Shown in pieces: positions 8,704-17,757 of a stretch of 64,000 nt of DNA. Numbering within the stretch: the stretch's first letter is position 1; each line of letters starts with the position of its first letter. The notes below the pieces were generated by a model that had not been told where the DNA came from, did not search any database, and saw only the letters and a list, made by a program, of their open reading frames with translations. The translations under genes were made by a program, and so were the position numbers. The stretch covers positions 204,887 through 268,886 of the forward strand of contig NZ_JAFKID010000007.1 in the NCBI RefSeq assembly GCF_017306545.1, written 5' to 3'. This stretch comes from Mesorhizobium sp. GTDB taxonomy: Bacteria; Pseudomonadota; Alphaproteobacteria; Rhizobiales; Rhizobiaceae.

Positions 8704-9543
8704 CTATTGCTGCCGCCGCGCCATGAAGGCCAGCCGTTCGAACAGGTGCACGTCCTGCTCGTTCTTCAAGAGCGCGCCGTGCAGTTTCGGCAGCGCGTTC
8801 TTCGGATCGGTGCGCAGGTCTTCGGGCGAAATGTCGTCGGCGACCAGCAGGCGTATCCAGTCCAGCGCCTCGGAGGTCGAGGGCTTCTTCTTCAACCCCG
8901 ACACCTCGCGGATTTCGTAGAACTGGGTCAGCGCCGCGCGCACGAGATTCTGCTTGATGCCGGGATAGTGCACGTCGACGATTTTCTGCAACGTCTCCAT
9001 GTCCGGGAAGCGGATATAATGGAAGAAGCAGCGGCGCAGGAAGGCGTCGGGCAGTTCCTTCTCGTTGTTGGAGGTGATGATGACGATGGGCCGCTGCGCT
9101 GCGCGGATCGTCTCGCCCGTCTCGTAGACGAAGAACTCCATGCGGTCGAGTTCCTGCAACAGGTCGTTGGGGAATTCGATGTCGGCCTTGTCGATCTCGT
9201 CGATCAGCAGCACGACCTTTTTGTCGGCGGCGAAGGCGTCCCACAACTTGCCGCGCTTGATGTAGTTGCCGATGTCGTTGAAGCGCTCGTCGCCCAATTG
9301 GCTGTCGCGCAGGCGCGAGACGGCGTCATATTCGTAAAGCCCCTGCTGGGCGCGGGTGGTGGATTTCACGTTCCACTCGATCAGGTCGAGGCCGAGCGCT
9401 TCCGCCACCTGCCTTGCCAGTTCGGTCTTGCCGGTGCCGGGCTCGCCCTTGACCAGCAGCGGCCGCTCCAGCGCGATGGCGGCATTGACCGCCACCATCA
9501 GGTCCTTGTCGGCGACATAGGCTGCCGTGCCTTCGAAACGCAT
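8704..9543 (-). CDS. MoxR-family AAA+ ATPase
   Basis: 279 residues from the ATG at 9543. Walker A is GEPGTGKTELAR, Walker B VVLLIDEIDKADIEFPND, sensor 1 PIVIITSNNEKELPDAFLRRC. MoxR ATPases act as chaperones with VWA proteins, here probably the product of 6091-7281. The family normally begins MRF.GTAAYVA, which fits this start. The frame stays open for 92 more codons upstream (to 9819), discussed separately. The two partner genes are split by an acetyltransferase and two sulfur-transport genes. Confidence 0.92.
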   Translation of the reverse strand: MRFEGTAAYVADKDLMVAVNAAIALERPLLVKGEPGTGKTELARQVAEALGLDLIEWNVKSTTRAQQGLYEYDAVSRLRDSQLGDERFNDIGNYIKRGKLWDAFAADKKVVLLIDEIDKADIEFPNDLLQELDRMEFFVYETGETIRAAQRPIVIITSNNEKELPDAFLRRCFFHYIRFPDMETLQKIVDVHYPGIKQNLVRAALTQFYEIREVSGLKKKPSTSEALDWIRLLVADDISPEDLRTDPKNALPKLHGALLKNEQDVHLFERLAFMARRQQ

Positions 9544-9854
9544 GTGCTGGCTCCAGTTTGGTTGTGTTCGGTCTAGAAGCAGATGAGGACCGGCGCAACC
9601 GGCACCGGTGGAAAGGAGAAATTCGACGATGCCTTCCGTTCCTGCTGGCGAAGCGCCCAGTGGCACTCTATATTGGCCGTCGACGGTCTGCGCCTCGCGG
9701 CAGGAGAGACATTTCCCCGGGGCCTTATCGATCCTTAGGGAGCTGTCCCTGGCCAGGCCCGTGGGCTTGGACATATGGCGCCCACCTACTTTGTAGGTTC
9801 CCGGGATCGACTTCTCCACCGGTTGCGTGGATCGTCACTTTTTCCAAAAATCCG
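9544..9854. other. 311-bp intergenic region between MoxR and the amino-acid ABC operon
   Basis: No convincing gene. On the minus strand the frame in phase with MoxR is open from 9819 and has an ATG at 9774 (MSKPTGLARDSS) and one CxxC (KCLSC), but its third-position GC is clearly lower than in the neighbouring genes. A plus-strand frame at 9608-9796 mirrors it. The stretch probably holds the MoxR promoter; a short conserved peptide is not excluded. Confidence 0.4.
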
Positions 9855-10625
9855 TCAGGCAGGCCGCGCGGCGCTTTCCTGCTCGTGCCGCAGCGTGGCG
9901 ATGAAGCGTTTCGTGCGCTCGCGCTGCGGGTTGCCGAACACCTCGGCGGCCGGGCCTTTCTCGACGACCGTGCCTGCCTCGAGGAAGATCACCTCGTCGG
10001 CGACCTTGGAGGCCAGGCGCAGGTCGTGCGTCGCCATCACCATGGTGGTGCCTTCCTCGGCCAGCCGGTCGAGCACGTCGACCACTTCCTGCGCCAGTTC
10101 GGGATCGAGCGCCGAGGTCGGCTCGTCGCACAGAAGCACGCGCGGCGACGGCGCCAGCGCGCGGGCGATCGCCACGCGCTGCTGCTGGCCGCCCGACAGC
10201 GTCGCCGGCCAGGCGTCGGCCTTGGCCGCCATGCCGACCTTTTCCAGCAATTCTCTTGCCCGCTCGCGTGCCTTCGGCTCCGGCCATTTCAGCACGACCG
10301 TCAGCCCCTCCATGACGTTCTCGATCGCCGTGCGATGCGGGAAAAGCTGGAAATTCTGGAACACCATGCCGGTCTGGCGGCGCAGGCGCTGGATATCGCG
10401 CGTGGCGACACGCCGGCCGGCGCCGAAGACGAGTTCTTCCTCGCCGATCTTGACCGTGCCGGCGTTGGGCAGTTCCAGCAGGTTGATGCAGCGCAGCAGG
10501 GTGCTCTTGCCGCCGCCGGAGGGGCCGACGAGCGCGGTGACGCTGCGCTCGGCCATGGCGACGGAGACGTCCTTCAGCACGACGTTGTCGCCGAAGCGCT
10601 TTTCGATTGCTTTCAGCTCGATCAT
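9855..10625 (-). CDS. Polar amino-acid ABC transporter, ATP-binding protein (GlnQ/HisP type)
   Basis: 256 residues. Walker A GPSGGGKSTLLRC, signature LSGGQQQR, Walker B VLLCDEPTSALDPE, H-loop MATHD: a complete ABC ATPase of the polar amino-acid uptake group. The ATG at 10625 overlaps the permease stop (ATGA), so the two are translationally coupled. It energises the importer formed with the permease at 10622-11302 and the binding protein at 11591-12364. Confidence 0.95.
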   Translation of the reverse strand: MIELKAIEKRFGDNVVLKDVSVAMAERSVTALVGPSGGGKSTLLRCINLLELPNAGTVKIGEEELVFGAGRRVATRDIQRLRRQTGMVFQNFQLFPHRTAIENVMEGLTVVLKWPEPKARERARELLEKVGMAAKADAWPATLSGGQQQRVAIARALAPSPRVLLCDEPTSALDPELAQEVVDVLDRLAEEGTTMVMATHDLRLASKVADEVIFLEAGTVVEKGPAAEVFGNPQRERTKRFIATLRHEQESAARPA

Positions 10626-11302
10626 GCGCGCGTCTCCAGGAAGCCGCCGTAGCGGTTGAGCCGCGCCTCCAGCCGAACCTGCAAGGCCGACAGCACCGAA
10701 CTCATGGCGAGGTAGAGCAGGGCGGCTTCGATGTAGAGGATCAGCGGCTCGTAGGTGGTAGCGACGATGCGCTGCGCCGCCTGGAACATTTCCGGCACGG
10801 TGATGGCGGCGGCGAGCGAAGTGTCCTTGACCAGCGAGATGAAGGTGTTGGAGAGCGGCGGCACGGCCGTGCGCGCCGCCTGCGGCAGGATGGTGCGGCG
10901 CATCGCCTGGTTCCAGGTCATGCCGATGGAATAGGCCGCCTCCCACTGGCCGCGCGGCACCGAGGCGATGACGGCGCGGATGATCTCGGAGGAATAGGCG
11001 CCGACGTTGAGCGTAAAGCCGATGAGCGCGGCGGTGAAGGCGTCGAGCAGGATGCCGGCCGAGGGCAGGCCGTAGAAGATCAGGAAAAGCTGCACCAGCA
11101 GCGGCGTGCCGCGAAAAATCCAGACATAGAAGCGGGCGACCGCGACCAGCGGCTTCGGCCCGAACAGCCGCGCCAGCGCTGTCGCGAGCCCGACGGCGAG
11201 GCCGAAGACGAAGGACAAAAGCGTCAGCGGCGCGGTGAAGATCAGCGCCGCCCACAGGAGCGTGGGCAGCGAATTCAGCATCAGTTGCAGCCAGTCCGGC
11301 AC
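10622..11302 (-). CDS. Polar amino-acid ABC transporter, permease
   Basis: 226 residues from a GTG at 11302 with GGGGAG 8 bases upstream; the longer frame to 11431 reads through a palindromic repeat and is rejected. Five to six helices, with the EAA loop GQWEAAYSIGMTWNQAMRRTILPQA (split here as GQWEAAYSIGMTWNQA and MRRTILPQA) that docks the ATPase. The HisM/GlnP family length is about 220. One permease gene is seen, so it probably acts as a homodimer. Confidence 0.94.
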   Translation of the reverse strand: MPDWLQLMLNSLPTLLWAALIFTAPLTLLSFVFGLAVGLATALARLFGPKPLVAVARFYVWIFRGTPLLVQLFLIFYGLPSAGILLDAFTAALIGFTLNVGAYSSEIIRAVIASVPRGQWEAAYSIGMTWNQAMRRTILPQAARTAVPPLSNTFISLVKDTSLAAAITVPEMFQAAQRIVATTYEPLILYIEAALLYLAMSSVLSALQVRLEARLNRYGGFLETRA

Positions 11303-11365
11303 TCGTTCATCTCCCCGGCCGCGGGTTCGAGCGCGGCTCTCGATGAGGCCTTGCCTCGAACATTC

Positions 11366-11498
11366 GCGCCGCCCCTCATCCCCCTGCCGGGACCTTCTCC
11401 CCGTAAACGGGGAGAAGGAGATTGGCCGCACGGTCGCCGCTTCTGTCCTCGCCCCGTTTACGGGGAGAGGGTGCCGGCAGGCAGGTGAGGGGCGGCGC
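11366..11498. repeat. Palindromic intergenic repeat, family A (copy 1)
   Basis: A 133-bp element with ~25-bp inverted ends: left GCGCCGCCCCTCATCCCC, right GGTGAGGGGCGGCGC. Two internal palindromes share CCCCGTAAACGGGG or CCCCGTTTACGGGG (11399-11412 and 11452-11465). It lies between the binding-protein gene and the permease gene of this importer. Copy 2 is at 17581-17757, in the same position of another ABC operon. Confidence 0.85.
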
Positions 11499-11590
11499 CC
11501 AGCGCTCGATACTTACGACGGCCGATATCACAAGAAAAGCGGCGCCCGGGAAACCGCGCGCCGCATGAACTTTATGGGTCGCCGTGCCTC

Positions 11591-12364
11591 TTACTGGGAA
11601 ACGTCCTGGCCGAAATAGGTGTCGGAAATCTTCTTGTAGGTGCCGTCGGCCTTGATCTCGGCCAGCGCCTTGTTGATGGCGGCGACCAGTTCGTCATCGC
11701 CCTTGCGCACGATGATGCCGGAATAATCGGCGTTCTCTTCCTGCGCGGCGATCTTCACCGGTGCGTCGGGCTTGTGCTTCTTGAAATCGTAGAAGGACAG
11801 GCTGTCGTTGATGGTGGCGTCGGCGCGGCCGGTCAGCACCAGCTGGATCGATTGGTCGAAGCCGTCGGTGCCGACCAGTTCGGCGCCGTTCTTCTCGGCG
11901 ATCTTGCCGAAGTTGGAGGTCAGCGACTGCGCCGACTTCTTGCCCTTGAGATCGGCGAAGCTCTTGATGTCGGTGTTGTCGGCCTTGACGATCAACACCG
12001 CCTTGGAGGCGATGTAGGGATCGGAGAAAGCATATTTCTTCTGGCGCTCGGCGGTGATGCCGACCTGGTTGACGACGGCGTCGTAGCGGTCGGCGTCGAG
12101 ACCGGCGATCAGGCCGTCCCACTTGCCTTCCTGGAATTTCGCCTCGACGCCGAGACGCTTGGCGACCTCGCGGCCGATCTCGACGTCGAAGCCGACGAGC
12201 TTGTTGTCGGTATCGTGATAGGTGAAGGGGGCGTAGGTGCCCTCGGTGCCGATGCGCAGTTCACCCGACTTCTTGATCTTGTCGAAGTCCGCGCCGGCCA
12301 GGCTGGCGGAGACGGTGGCCAGCGACAGCGCGCCGGCGGCGAGGAGGGTGAGAAGCCGTTTCAT
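11591..12364 (-). CDS. Polar amino-acid ABC transporter, periplasmic substrate-binding protein
   Basis: 257 residues. Signal peptide MKRLLTLLAAGALSLATVSA, cleaved near SLAGADF. The mature protein has the family-3 solute-binding pattern (LRIGTEGTYAPFTYHD near its start, then LVGFDVEIGREVAKRLG). The ligand is a polar amino acid or derivative, not further predictable. The start at 12364 puts the signal peptide at the N terminus; the longer frame to 12454 does not. First gene of a binding protein-permease-ATPase operon. Confidence 0.95.
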   Translation of the reverse strand: MKRLLTLLAAGALSLATVSASLAGADFDKIKKSGELRIGTEGTYAPFTYHDTDNKLVGFDVEIGREVAKRLGVEAKFQEGKWDGLIAGLDADRYDAVVNQVGITAERQKKYAFSDPYIASKAVLIVKADNTDIKSFADLKGKKSAQSLTSNFGKIAEKNGAELVGTDGFDQSIQLVLTGRADATINDSLSFYDFKKHKPDAPVKIAAQEENADYSGIIVRKGDDELVAAINKALAEIKADGTYKKISDTYFGQDVSQ

Positions 12365-12473
12365 TCTTTTGTGATCCTGAATTGAGCCAACCCGGCGGGC
12401 TTGGCGGAAGGCCGGAATTTGGCAGAAGTCTTGAGGCGGTTTAAGGAAAGACATTTCATATATGCCATTTTTC

Positions 12474-12488
12474 TAGGATTAAATCCTA
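12474..12488. promoter_or_regulatory. Perfect 15-bp palindrome upstream of the amino-acid importer
   Basis: TAGGATTAAATCCTA is a perfect palindrome about one centre base, 110 bp upstream of the binding-protein start in an AT-rich stretch. It looks like an operator for a dimeric regulator, for example of the Lrp/AsnC kind; no regulator gene is adjacent. Confidence 0.4.
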
Positions 12489-12563
12489 AGAAAATCACTT
12501 TTCCGGGATGAATTGAACGTGGCCAAAAATGGCGCCCTGCGCGTAATGCGCCACGCCAGTACC

Positions 12564-12589
12564 GGAACAAATATCCGGCACGCCACGTT
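12564..12589 (+). promoter_or_regulatory. EcfG (RpoE2)-type promoter of the rpoH-like gene
   Basis: GGAAC at 12564-12568, 17 bases, CGTT at 12586-12589. This equals the known GGAAC-N16/17-CGTT promoter of the alphaproteobacterial general stress sigma factor. The predicted transcript starts about 60 bases before the ATG at 12659. In Sinorhizobium meliloti rpoH2 is a known target of this sigma factor. Confidence 0.75.
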
Positions 12590-12658
12590 GTAAGGCGTTG
12601 TAGGGCGTCGCCATGTCGTTTCAAGGCCGTGGCAGCCTTTTCGGAAGGGACCACCGCC

Positions 12659-13522
12659 ATGATGCAGGACAGCGCCGGCCGTACGTTCATCCGTTCGGCG
12701 ATGCGAGCCCCCTACCTCGGCCGCGAGGAGGAACATGAACTGGCGTTGCGCTGGAAGGAGAAGGCCGACCAGCAGGCGCTCAACCGCATCACCGTGGCGC
12801 ATATGCGGCTCGTCATCGCCATGGCCGCGAAGTTCCGCCATTTCGGCTTGCCGATGGGCGATCTCGTGCAGGAGGGCCATGTCGGTCTGCTGGAAGCCGC
12901 CGCCCGCTTCGAGCCGGAGCGCGACGTGCGCTTCTCCACCTATGCGACGTGGTGGATTCGCGCTGCCATGCAGGACTACATCCTGCGCAACTGGTCGATC
13001 GTGCGCGGCGGCACGTCCTCGGCGCAGAAGGCGCTGTTCTTCAATCTGCGCCGGCTCAGGGCGCGGCTGGCGAGCGGCGCCGAACCGCTGACGAACGAGG
13101 CCCTCTATCGCCACGTGTCGATGAAACTCGGCGTGTCCGAAACCGATGTGGCGATGATGGATTCACGCCTTTCGGCGCCCGATTCCTCGCTCAACGCGCC
13201 GCTGGCGGACGAATTGGGCGCGGCCGAACGGCAGGATTTCCTCGTCGACGGCGAGCCACTGCCGGACGAGGTGGTCGGCGATGCGATCGACGTCGAACGC
13301 CGTTCCGGCTGGCTGCACAGCGCGCTGTGCACCCTCAACGAGCGGGAATTGAGGATCATCGAATGCCGCCGGCTCTCCGACGAGGGGGCGACGCTGGAGG
13401 AACTGGGTGCGGCCCTCGGCATTTCGAAGGAGCGCGTGCGCCAGATCGAGGCACGCGCCATGGAGAAGCTGAAGGTGGCGCTGGTCAAGCAGAACCCGGA
13501 ATTTTTGGCGCACGCCGCCTGA
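12659..13522 (+). CDS. rpoH2: RNA polymerase sigma factor of the RpoH (sigma-32) family, RpoH2-like
   Basis: 287 residues. Region 2 has LVIAMAAKFRHFGLPMGDLVQEGHVGLLEAA and the -10 contact segment FSTYATWWIRAAMQDYILRNW; the following IVRGGTSSAQKALFFNLRRL is the RpoH box region. Region 4 is TLEELGAALGISKERVRQIEARAMEKL. The ATG at 12659 has GGAAGGGA 8 bases upstream. The EcfG-type promoter in front points to the RpoH2 class (stress and stationary phase) rather than the housekeeping heat-shock RpoH1. Confidence 0.88.
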   Translation: MMQDSAGRTFIRSAMRAPYLGREEEHELALRWKEKADQQALNRITVAHMRLVIAMAAKFRHFGLPMGDLVQEGHVGLLEAAARFEPERDVRFSTYATWWIRAAMQDYILRNWSIVRGGTSSAQKALFFNLRRLRARLASGAEPLTNEALYRHVSMKLGVSETDVAMMDSRLSAPDSSLNAPLADELGAAERQDFLVDGEPLPDEVVGDAIDVERRSGWLHSALCTLNERELRIIECRRLSDEGATLEELGAALGISKERVRQIEARAMEKLKVALVKQNPEFLAHAA

Positions 13523-13544
13523 CAGATACCTACCTGACGGGCGC

Positions 13545-15041
13545 CTACCGGTCGGTGACGATCTTCACCTTGTCGCCGGCCGAGATGTTGCCGGCGGGGC
13601 CGATGGCGTTCAGCACCTTGAACAGATCAAGCTTGCGGTCGACGCCGACCATCTGGGCGGCGAGCGAGCCCATCGTCTGGCCGGGCTTGACGGTGACGAC
13701 GCGGATGCGCAGCGGCCTCAACGCCGCCTTTTCTTCGGCGCTCAGGATGCGGAAGGAGCCGCTGACCGAGCGCGCCACCGTGTCCAGCGAGGTGCTGGCG
13801 GCGGGAGCGGCGGTGAGCAGCCGGTAGACCTGGTCGCCGGCGCGGATGACGGTGATGTCGAAACGCCAGCCGTCGGCGCTCGCCTTGGCGACGGCGGCGT
13901 CGTTGCCGTTGATCGTCTCCTCGTGCACGCTGGTGTCGTCCAGCCCGGCCACCCAGCCGCTGCGCACATAGTCGGTCAGCGTGCGGTTCTTGTCGAGCGC
14001 CACGCCATCGAAGCGCACCGCCATGTCGCCGGGGCCGGTCGCCGTGACGGCGGCGGCGGAGTTGTCGATCATGAAGCCTTCCGGCACGGTGAAGGCGACG
14101 CCCAGCTTCGGATGCAGGAAAGTGTTGCCGCGCACGTAGCCCTCTTCCGGCGTGTCGCCGTAGAGGATGCCGTCGATGCCGGCGAGATAGGAATCGCGGT
14201 CGCGGGTGCCGACGCCCGGCGGGCCGAAGGCGCGGGCGTGGCGCTGTGCCAGCTCGATGCGCTGCGGCGTGTTGGGGTGCGTGGCAAGGAAATCGAGGCT
14301 GGGATCGGTGGCGCCGCTGACCGAGCGGAAGTCTGTGTAGGCCGACATCGATTGCAGGAAGCGGCTTGCCGCGTAGGGATCGTAGCCGGCCTCGCCGACC
14401 GACTTGATGCCGATGGCGTCGGCTTCCAGTTCCTGGTTGCGCGAGAACTGGGCGAGCCTGAGCTTGTTGCGGATCAGGGCCGCGCGCGCCGTCGGGCTGT
14501 CGCCCAGCACGTCGGAGACGACCTTGGTGGCGACGCCTTCCTCGGCTTCCAGCTTCTGCCGCGCCAGTCCGTGATTGGCGGTGACGTGGCCCATCTCATG
14601 CGCGATGACCGCCGCAAGCTCGGCCGAATCGTTGGCCAACGCCAGCAGGCCGCGGGTGATGTAGAGATAGCCGCCGGGCAGGGCGAAGGCGTTGACGTTG
14701 GGCGAGTTCAGGATGGTGATGCGGTAGGTCTGCGTCGGGTTGGCCGAAACCGTGGTGAGGCTGCCGACCACCTTGGCCACCATGCGCTCCAGCTTGGGAT
14801 CGGAATATTCGCCGCCATAAGTGGCGAGAATGCGCGGGTGCTGCGCCTTCGCAAGTTCCGCCAGCTTGTTGTTGGCGGTGACGGTGTCCACCGTGACCGG
14901 TCGATTGGACGGCTGGAAGCCGGATTCCTCCAGCTTGTCCGGCAGCACCGACTGGCAGGCGGCGAGTGCGGCCGCCATGCCCGCGAGCACGGCAAAGCGC
15001 GCCAGCCGCTTCAGGCGGCCGACGGCTTGCGTCGAAAACAT
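13545..15041 (-). CDS. M48-family zinc metalloprotease lipoprotein with C-terminal LysM-like segment
   Basis: 498 residues. Signal and lipobox: FAVLAGMAAALAACQS (lipid-modified Cys near residue 29). The zinc site is HEMGH (VIAHEMGHVTANHGLARQK) with a third ligand in QELEADAIG, as in BepA/LoiP-type M48 proteases that police outer-membrane protein assembly. The C-terminal ~50 residues (VKPGQTMGSLAAQMVG) look like a degenerate LysM-type peptidoglycan binder. The start at 15041 is taken because it places the lipobox correctly; no strong ribosome site is visible. Confidence 0.88.
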   Translation of the reverse strand: MFSTQAVGRLKRLARFAVLAGMAAALAACQSVLPDKLEESGFQPSNRPVTVDTVTANNKLAELAKAQHPRILATYGGEYSDPKLERMVAKVVGSLTTVSANPTQTYRITILNSPNVNAFALPGGYLYITRGLLALANDSAELAAVIAHEMGHVTANHGLARQKLEAEEGVATKVVSDVLGDSPTARAALIRNKLRLAQFSRNQELEADAIGIKSVGEAGYDPYAASRFLQSMSAYTDFRSVSGATDPSLDFLATHPNTPQRIELAQRHARAFGPPGVGTRDRDSYLAGIDGILYGDTPEEGYVRGNTFLHPKLGVAFTVPEGFMIDNSAAAVTATGPGDMAVRFDGVALDKNRTLTDYVRSGWVAGLDDTSVHEETINGNDAAVAKASADGWRFDITVIRAGDQVYRLLTAAPAASTSLDTVARSVSGSFRILSAEEKAALRPLRIRVVTVKPGQTMGSLAAQMVGVDRKLDLFKVLNAIGPAGNISAGDKVKIVTDR

Positions 15042-15196
15042 GTCATGGCCGGTCGGCAGGTAAGCGTCCTTTCCGGTTCGTCGCGGCAAATCAGGCGGCG
15101 GACCCGTCTTGCCTATCGCAGTTTCAGGGCAGGCTCCAGCGACTTCGTCTTTCCTGACCGGCAGGCCATCGGCCTGTCGCCGTCTTTGACCCTCAA

Positions 15197-15961
15197 TTAT
15201 GTCGGCTTGCGGGCAACATCGCGTGATCTGTCGCCATCGAGCCCGATATAGCGCCGGAACGCCTCGGGTCCAGTGCCGGCGAAGAAATCGTCGGCCGTGC
15301 CGGCGGCGGCAATCCGGCCGTCTTCCAGGAAGACGACATGGCCGGCCAGGCGGCGGGCGTCCTCGGGATGGTGGGTGACGAACAGCGTGGTCATGCCGCG
15401 CTCAGCCTGAAGGTCGGCGACCAGATCGAGCATATCGTGGCGCAAGGCCGGGCCGAGGGAGGCGAACGGCTCGTCGAGCAGCAGCACCGGCTGCTCGCGC
15501 ACCAGCGCGCGAGCCAGCGCAACGCGCTGGCGCTCGCCGCCGGAAAGCTCGCGCGGCAGGCGCCTTTCCTTGCCGGCAAGGCCGGTGCGTTCGAGCGCCG
15601 CCCAGACCGCCTGACGGTCGGCCGGGCCGAGTTTCAGCGAAGGCGAGCGGCCGAGGCCGACGTTCTTTTCCACCGAAAGATGGGAAAACAGGTTGTTTTC
15701 CTGGAAGACCATGGAGACGGGGCGCTCGGCCGGCGGCGTGGCCGTCATATCGACCCCGTCGATCAGCACGCGGCCGGATTGCGGTGTCTCGAAGCCGGCG
15801 ACGAGGTTGAGCAAGGTCGATTTGCCCGAACCGCTCGGGCCCATGACGGCGGTGATCGCGCCGGCGGGAAAAGCGGTATCGAAGCGAAAGAGGACCTCGC
15901 CGTAGCCGAAGGCGACGGCGTCCAGCCGCACGGCACCGGCCTTGCTGGCGGCTTGGTTCAT
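15197..15961 (-). CDS. thiQ: Thiamine ABC transporter, ATP-binding protein
   Basis: 254 residues. Walker [17 protein letters not shown], signature [15 protein letters not shown], Walker [14 protein letters not shown]-loop [12 protein letters not shown]. The assignment to thiamine rests on the linked thiP and thiB genes and the TPP riboswitch upstream of thiB. Its ATG overlaps the thiP stop (ATGA). The long upstream frame in phase is antisense noise over thiP. Confidence 0.94.
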   Translation of the reverse strand: MNQAASKAGAVRLDAVAFGYGEVLFRFDTAFPAGAITAVMGPSGSGKSTLLNLVAGFETPQSGRVLIDGVDMTATPPAERPVSMVFQENNLFSHLSVEKNVGLGRSPSLKLGPADRQAVWAALERTGLAGKERRLPRELSGGERQRVALARALVREQPVLLLDEPFASLGPALRHDMLDLVADLQAERGMTTLFVTHHPEDARRLAGHVVFLEDGRIAAAGTADDFFAGTGPEAFRRYIGLDGDRSRDVARKPT

Positions 15962-17580
15962 GGGTTCCGCTCCTTTCCCAGCCAGTCGGCGGCGAACACC
16001 AAGAGCAGGCAGACAAGCCCGAGCAGCAGCGCCAGCCCGGCGGCGTCCTGCGTGCGGTAGCTGCCCATGCGGGCAAGCAGCAGATAGGGCAGGGTCTGCA
16101 CCTGGTCCGAGCCGAACAGGGCGATGACGCCGAGATCGCCGAGCGACAGCGCCATGGCGAAGGCGAAAGCGGTGGCGAGCGGCCGCCGGAGCGCCGGCCA
16201 GTCGATCAGGCGAAAGCGTGTCCAGCCGGCGATGCCGAGCTGGGCGGCGAGCCGTTCGTGCCGCTCGCTGGCGGCGTCGTAGGCGGGGCGGACGGCACGG
16301 ATGGCGAAGGGCATGGCCATGACGGCGTTGACGGCGGCGACCATAACGGGCGCCGCCGCGAAGGCGTCGCCCAGATGGCGCAGCACCAGGAACCAGCCGG
16401 CGCCGATGACGATGGGCGGCACCACCAGCACGAAGCCGGCGCCGGTGTCGGTGAAGAACGCCAGCAGCGGACGCCTGCCGCCTTCCCGCCCGAGCGTCAG
16501 GGCCCGCCGCGCCATGGCGAGCGCCAGCGACAGCGCCGCCGCCAGCACCGCAGAGACGACGGCCAGAACGATGCTGGTGGCTGCGGCCTTGCGCACGGAC
16601 GCTTCTCCGGCGAGCCGGGCGAGGTCGGCTTCCAGCCCCGACGCCACCGTCGCCGCCATCGGTCCGGCGACGAAGGCGAGCGCGGCGAGGATCAGGATGA
16701 CATCGAGCGCGGTTCCGGCGGCGGAGTTGGCGATGTAGCGGCGCGGCGCCACCGGCAGGCTGGCGTCTCCGGTCATGTCGGCGCCCAGCCGGGCAAGCAG
16801 GGCGACGACGATCGCCGTCAGCCCGATTTGAAGGAGCGTCAGCGCGACCGCCCGCGCCGGATCGAAATCGAAGCGCAGCGCCTGGTAGATGGCGACTTCC
16901 AGCGTCGAGGCCGCCGGACCGCCGCCCAGCGTCAGCACGATGGTGAAGGAGGTCACGCACAGCATGAACACGAGGCCGGCGATGCCCGGCAGCGCCTGGC
17001 GCAGCGCCGGGCCTTCGATCAGCCGGAAGGCCGCGCCCGGCCCCATGCCGAGTTGGCTCGCCAGCCGCCATTGGTCTGCCGGGATGGTCTGCAGGGATTC
17101 GAGGCACAGGCGGGTGGCCAGCGGCAGGTTGAAGAAGACGTGCGCGACGAGGATGCCGGACAGGCCGTAGATGCCCGGCCAGTCGCTGCCGCCGATCGAC
17201 GACAGGATGCCGGCGAAATAGCCGGCGCGGCCGTAGAGCGACAGCACGCCCAGCGCTGCCACCAGCGCCGGCAGCGCCAGCGGCACGGCAAAAAGCTGGA
17301 GGATGAAGGCGCGGCCGGGAAAGGCCGGATGGCGCGCCAGCGCCCGCGCCACGAAGATCGCCGGCAGCACCGACAGAAGCGTCGAAAGGGCGGCCTGCCA
17401 CAGCGTGAAGCGGGCGACGCGCAACAGATAAGGATCGAAGGCGGCCAGCGCGCCGGCGATGTCGCCGGCGCCGGCGGCGAACAAACCGGCAAGGGCGCCG
17501 CCGATCAGGATCGTGATGAAGGCGAGGGCGAGGACGCCGAGGGCGATGCGGGAGTCGCGTCGAGGATAGTCGCGTGTCAC
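15958..17580 (-). CDS. thiP: Thiamine/thiamine pyrophosphate ABC transporter, permease
   Basis: 540 residues, a double-length permease with two sets of about six helices as in ThiP. The two EAA-type loops are [21 protein letters not shown] and [21 protein letters not shown]. The start is taken as GTG at 17580, which has GAGGGG about 9 bases upstream; a GTG at 17595 is the alternative. Both the Shine-Dalgarno and the alternative start lie in the end of a palindromic repeat that fills the thiB-thiP junction. Confidence 0.93.
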   Translation of the reverse strand: MTRDYPRRDSRIALGVLALAFITILIGGALAGLFAAGAGDIAGALAAFDPYLLRVARFTLWQAALSTLLSVLPAIFVARALARHPAFPGRAFILQLFAVPLALPALVAALGVLSLYGRAGYFAGILSSIGGSDWPGIYGLSGILVAHVFFNLPLATRLCLESLQTIPADQWRLASQLGMGPGAAFRLIEGPALRQALPGIAGLVFMLCVTSFTIVLTLGGGPAASTLEVAIYQALRFDFDPARAVALTLLQIGLTAIVVALLARLGADMTGDASLPVAPRRYIANSAAGTALDVILILAALAFVAGPMAATVASGLEADLARLAGEASVRKAAATSIVLAVVSAVLAAALSLALAMARRALTLGREGGRRPLLAFFTDTGAGFVLVVPPIVIGAGWFLVLRHLGDAFAAAPVMVAAVNAVMAMPFAIRAVRPAYDAASERHERLAAQLGIAGWTRFRLIDWPALRRPLATAFAFAMALSLGDLGVIALFGSDQVQTLPYLLLARMGSYRTQDAAGLALLLGLVCLLLVFAADWLGKERNP

Positions 17581-17757
17581 GGCGCCGCCCCTCACTCTTC
17601 CCCTCTCCCCGTAAACGGGGAGAGGGGAGCGCCGACGTCGCCGTTTCTCTCCTCTCCCCGTCTATGGGGAGGTGAAATGCGGCCGCGAAGCGGACGAAAA
17701 GCCAACTGCTTGGCTTTTCGAGCATCGAACGCCGGCAGGCAGGTGAGGGGCGACGCC
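17581..17757. repeat. Palindromic intergenic repeat, family A (copy 2), between thiB and thiP
   Basis: A 177-bp element with ends GGCGCCGCCCCTCAC and GTGAGGGGCGACGCC. Inside are CTCTCCCCGTAAACGGGGAG (17604-17623) and a diverged second palindrome near 17651-17672. Compared with copy 1 at 11366-11498 it has an extra segment carrying an AAAGCCAA/TTGGCTTT hairpin (17698-17718). It occupies nearly all of the gap between thiB and thiP. Confidence 0.85.

Noticed and set aside
9608-9796. Plus-strand 62-codon frame before the ABC operon
   Set aside because: No ribosome site of note; mirrors a minus-strand frame and lies in a probable promoter gap.
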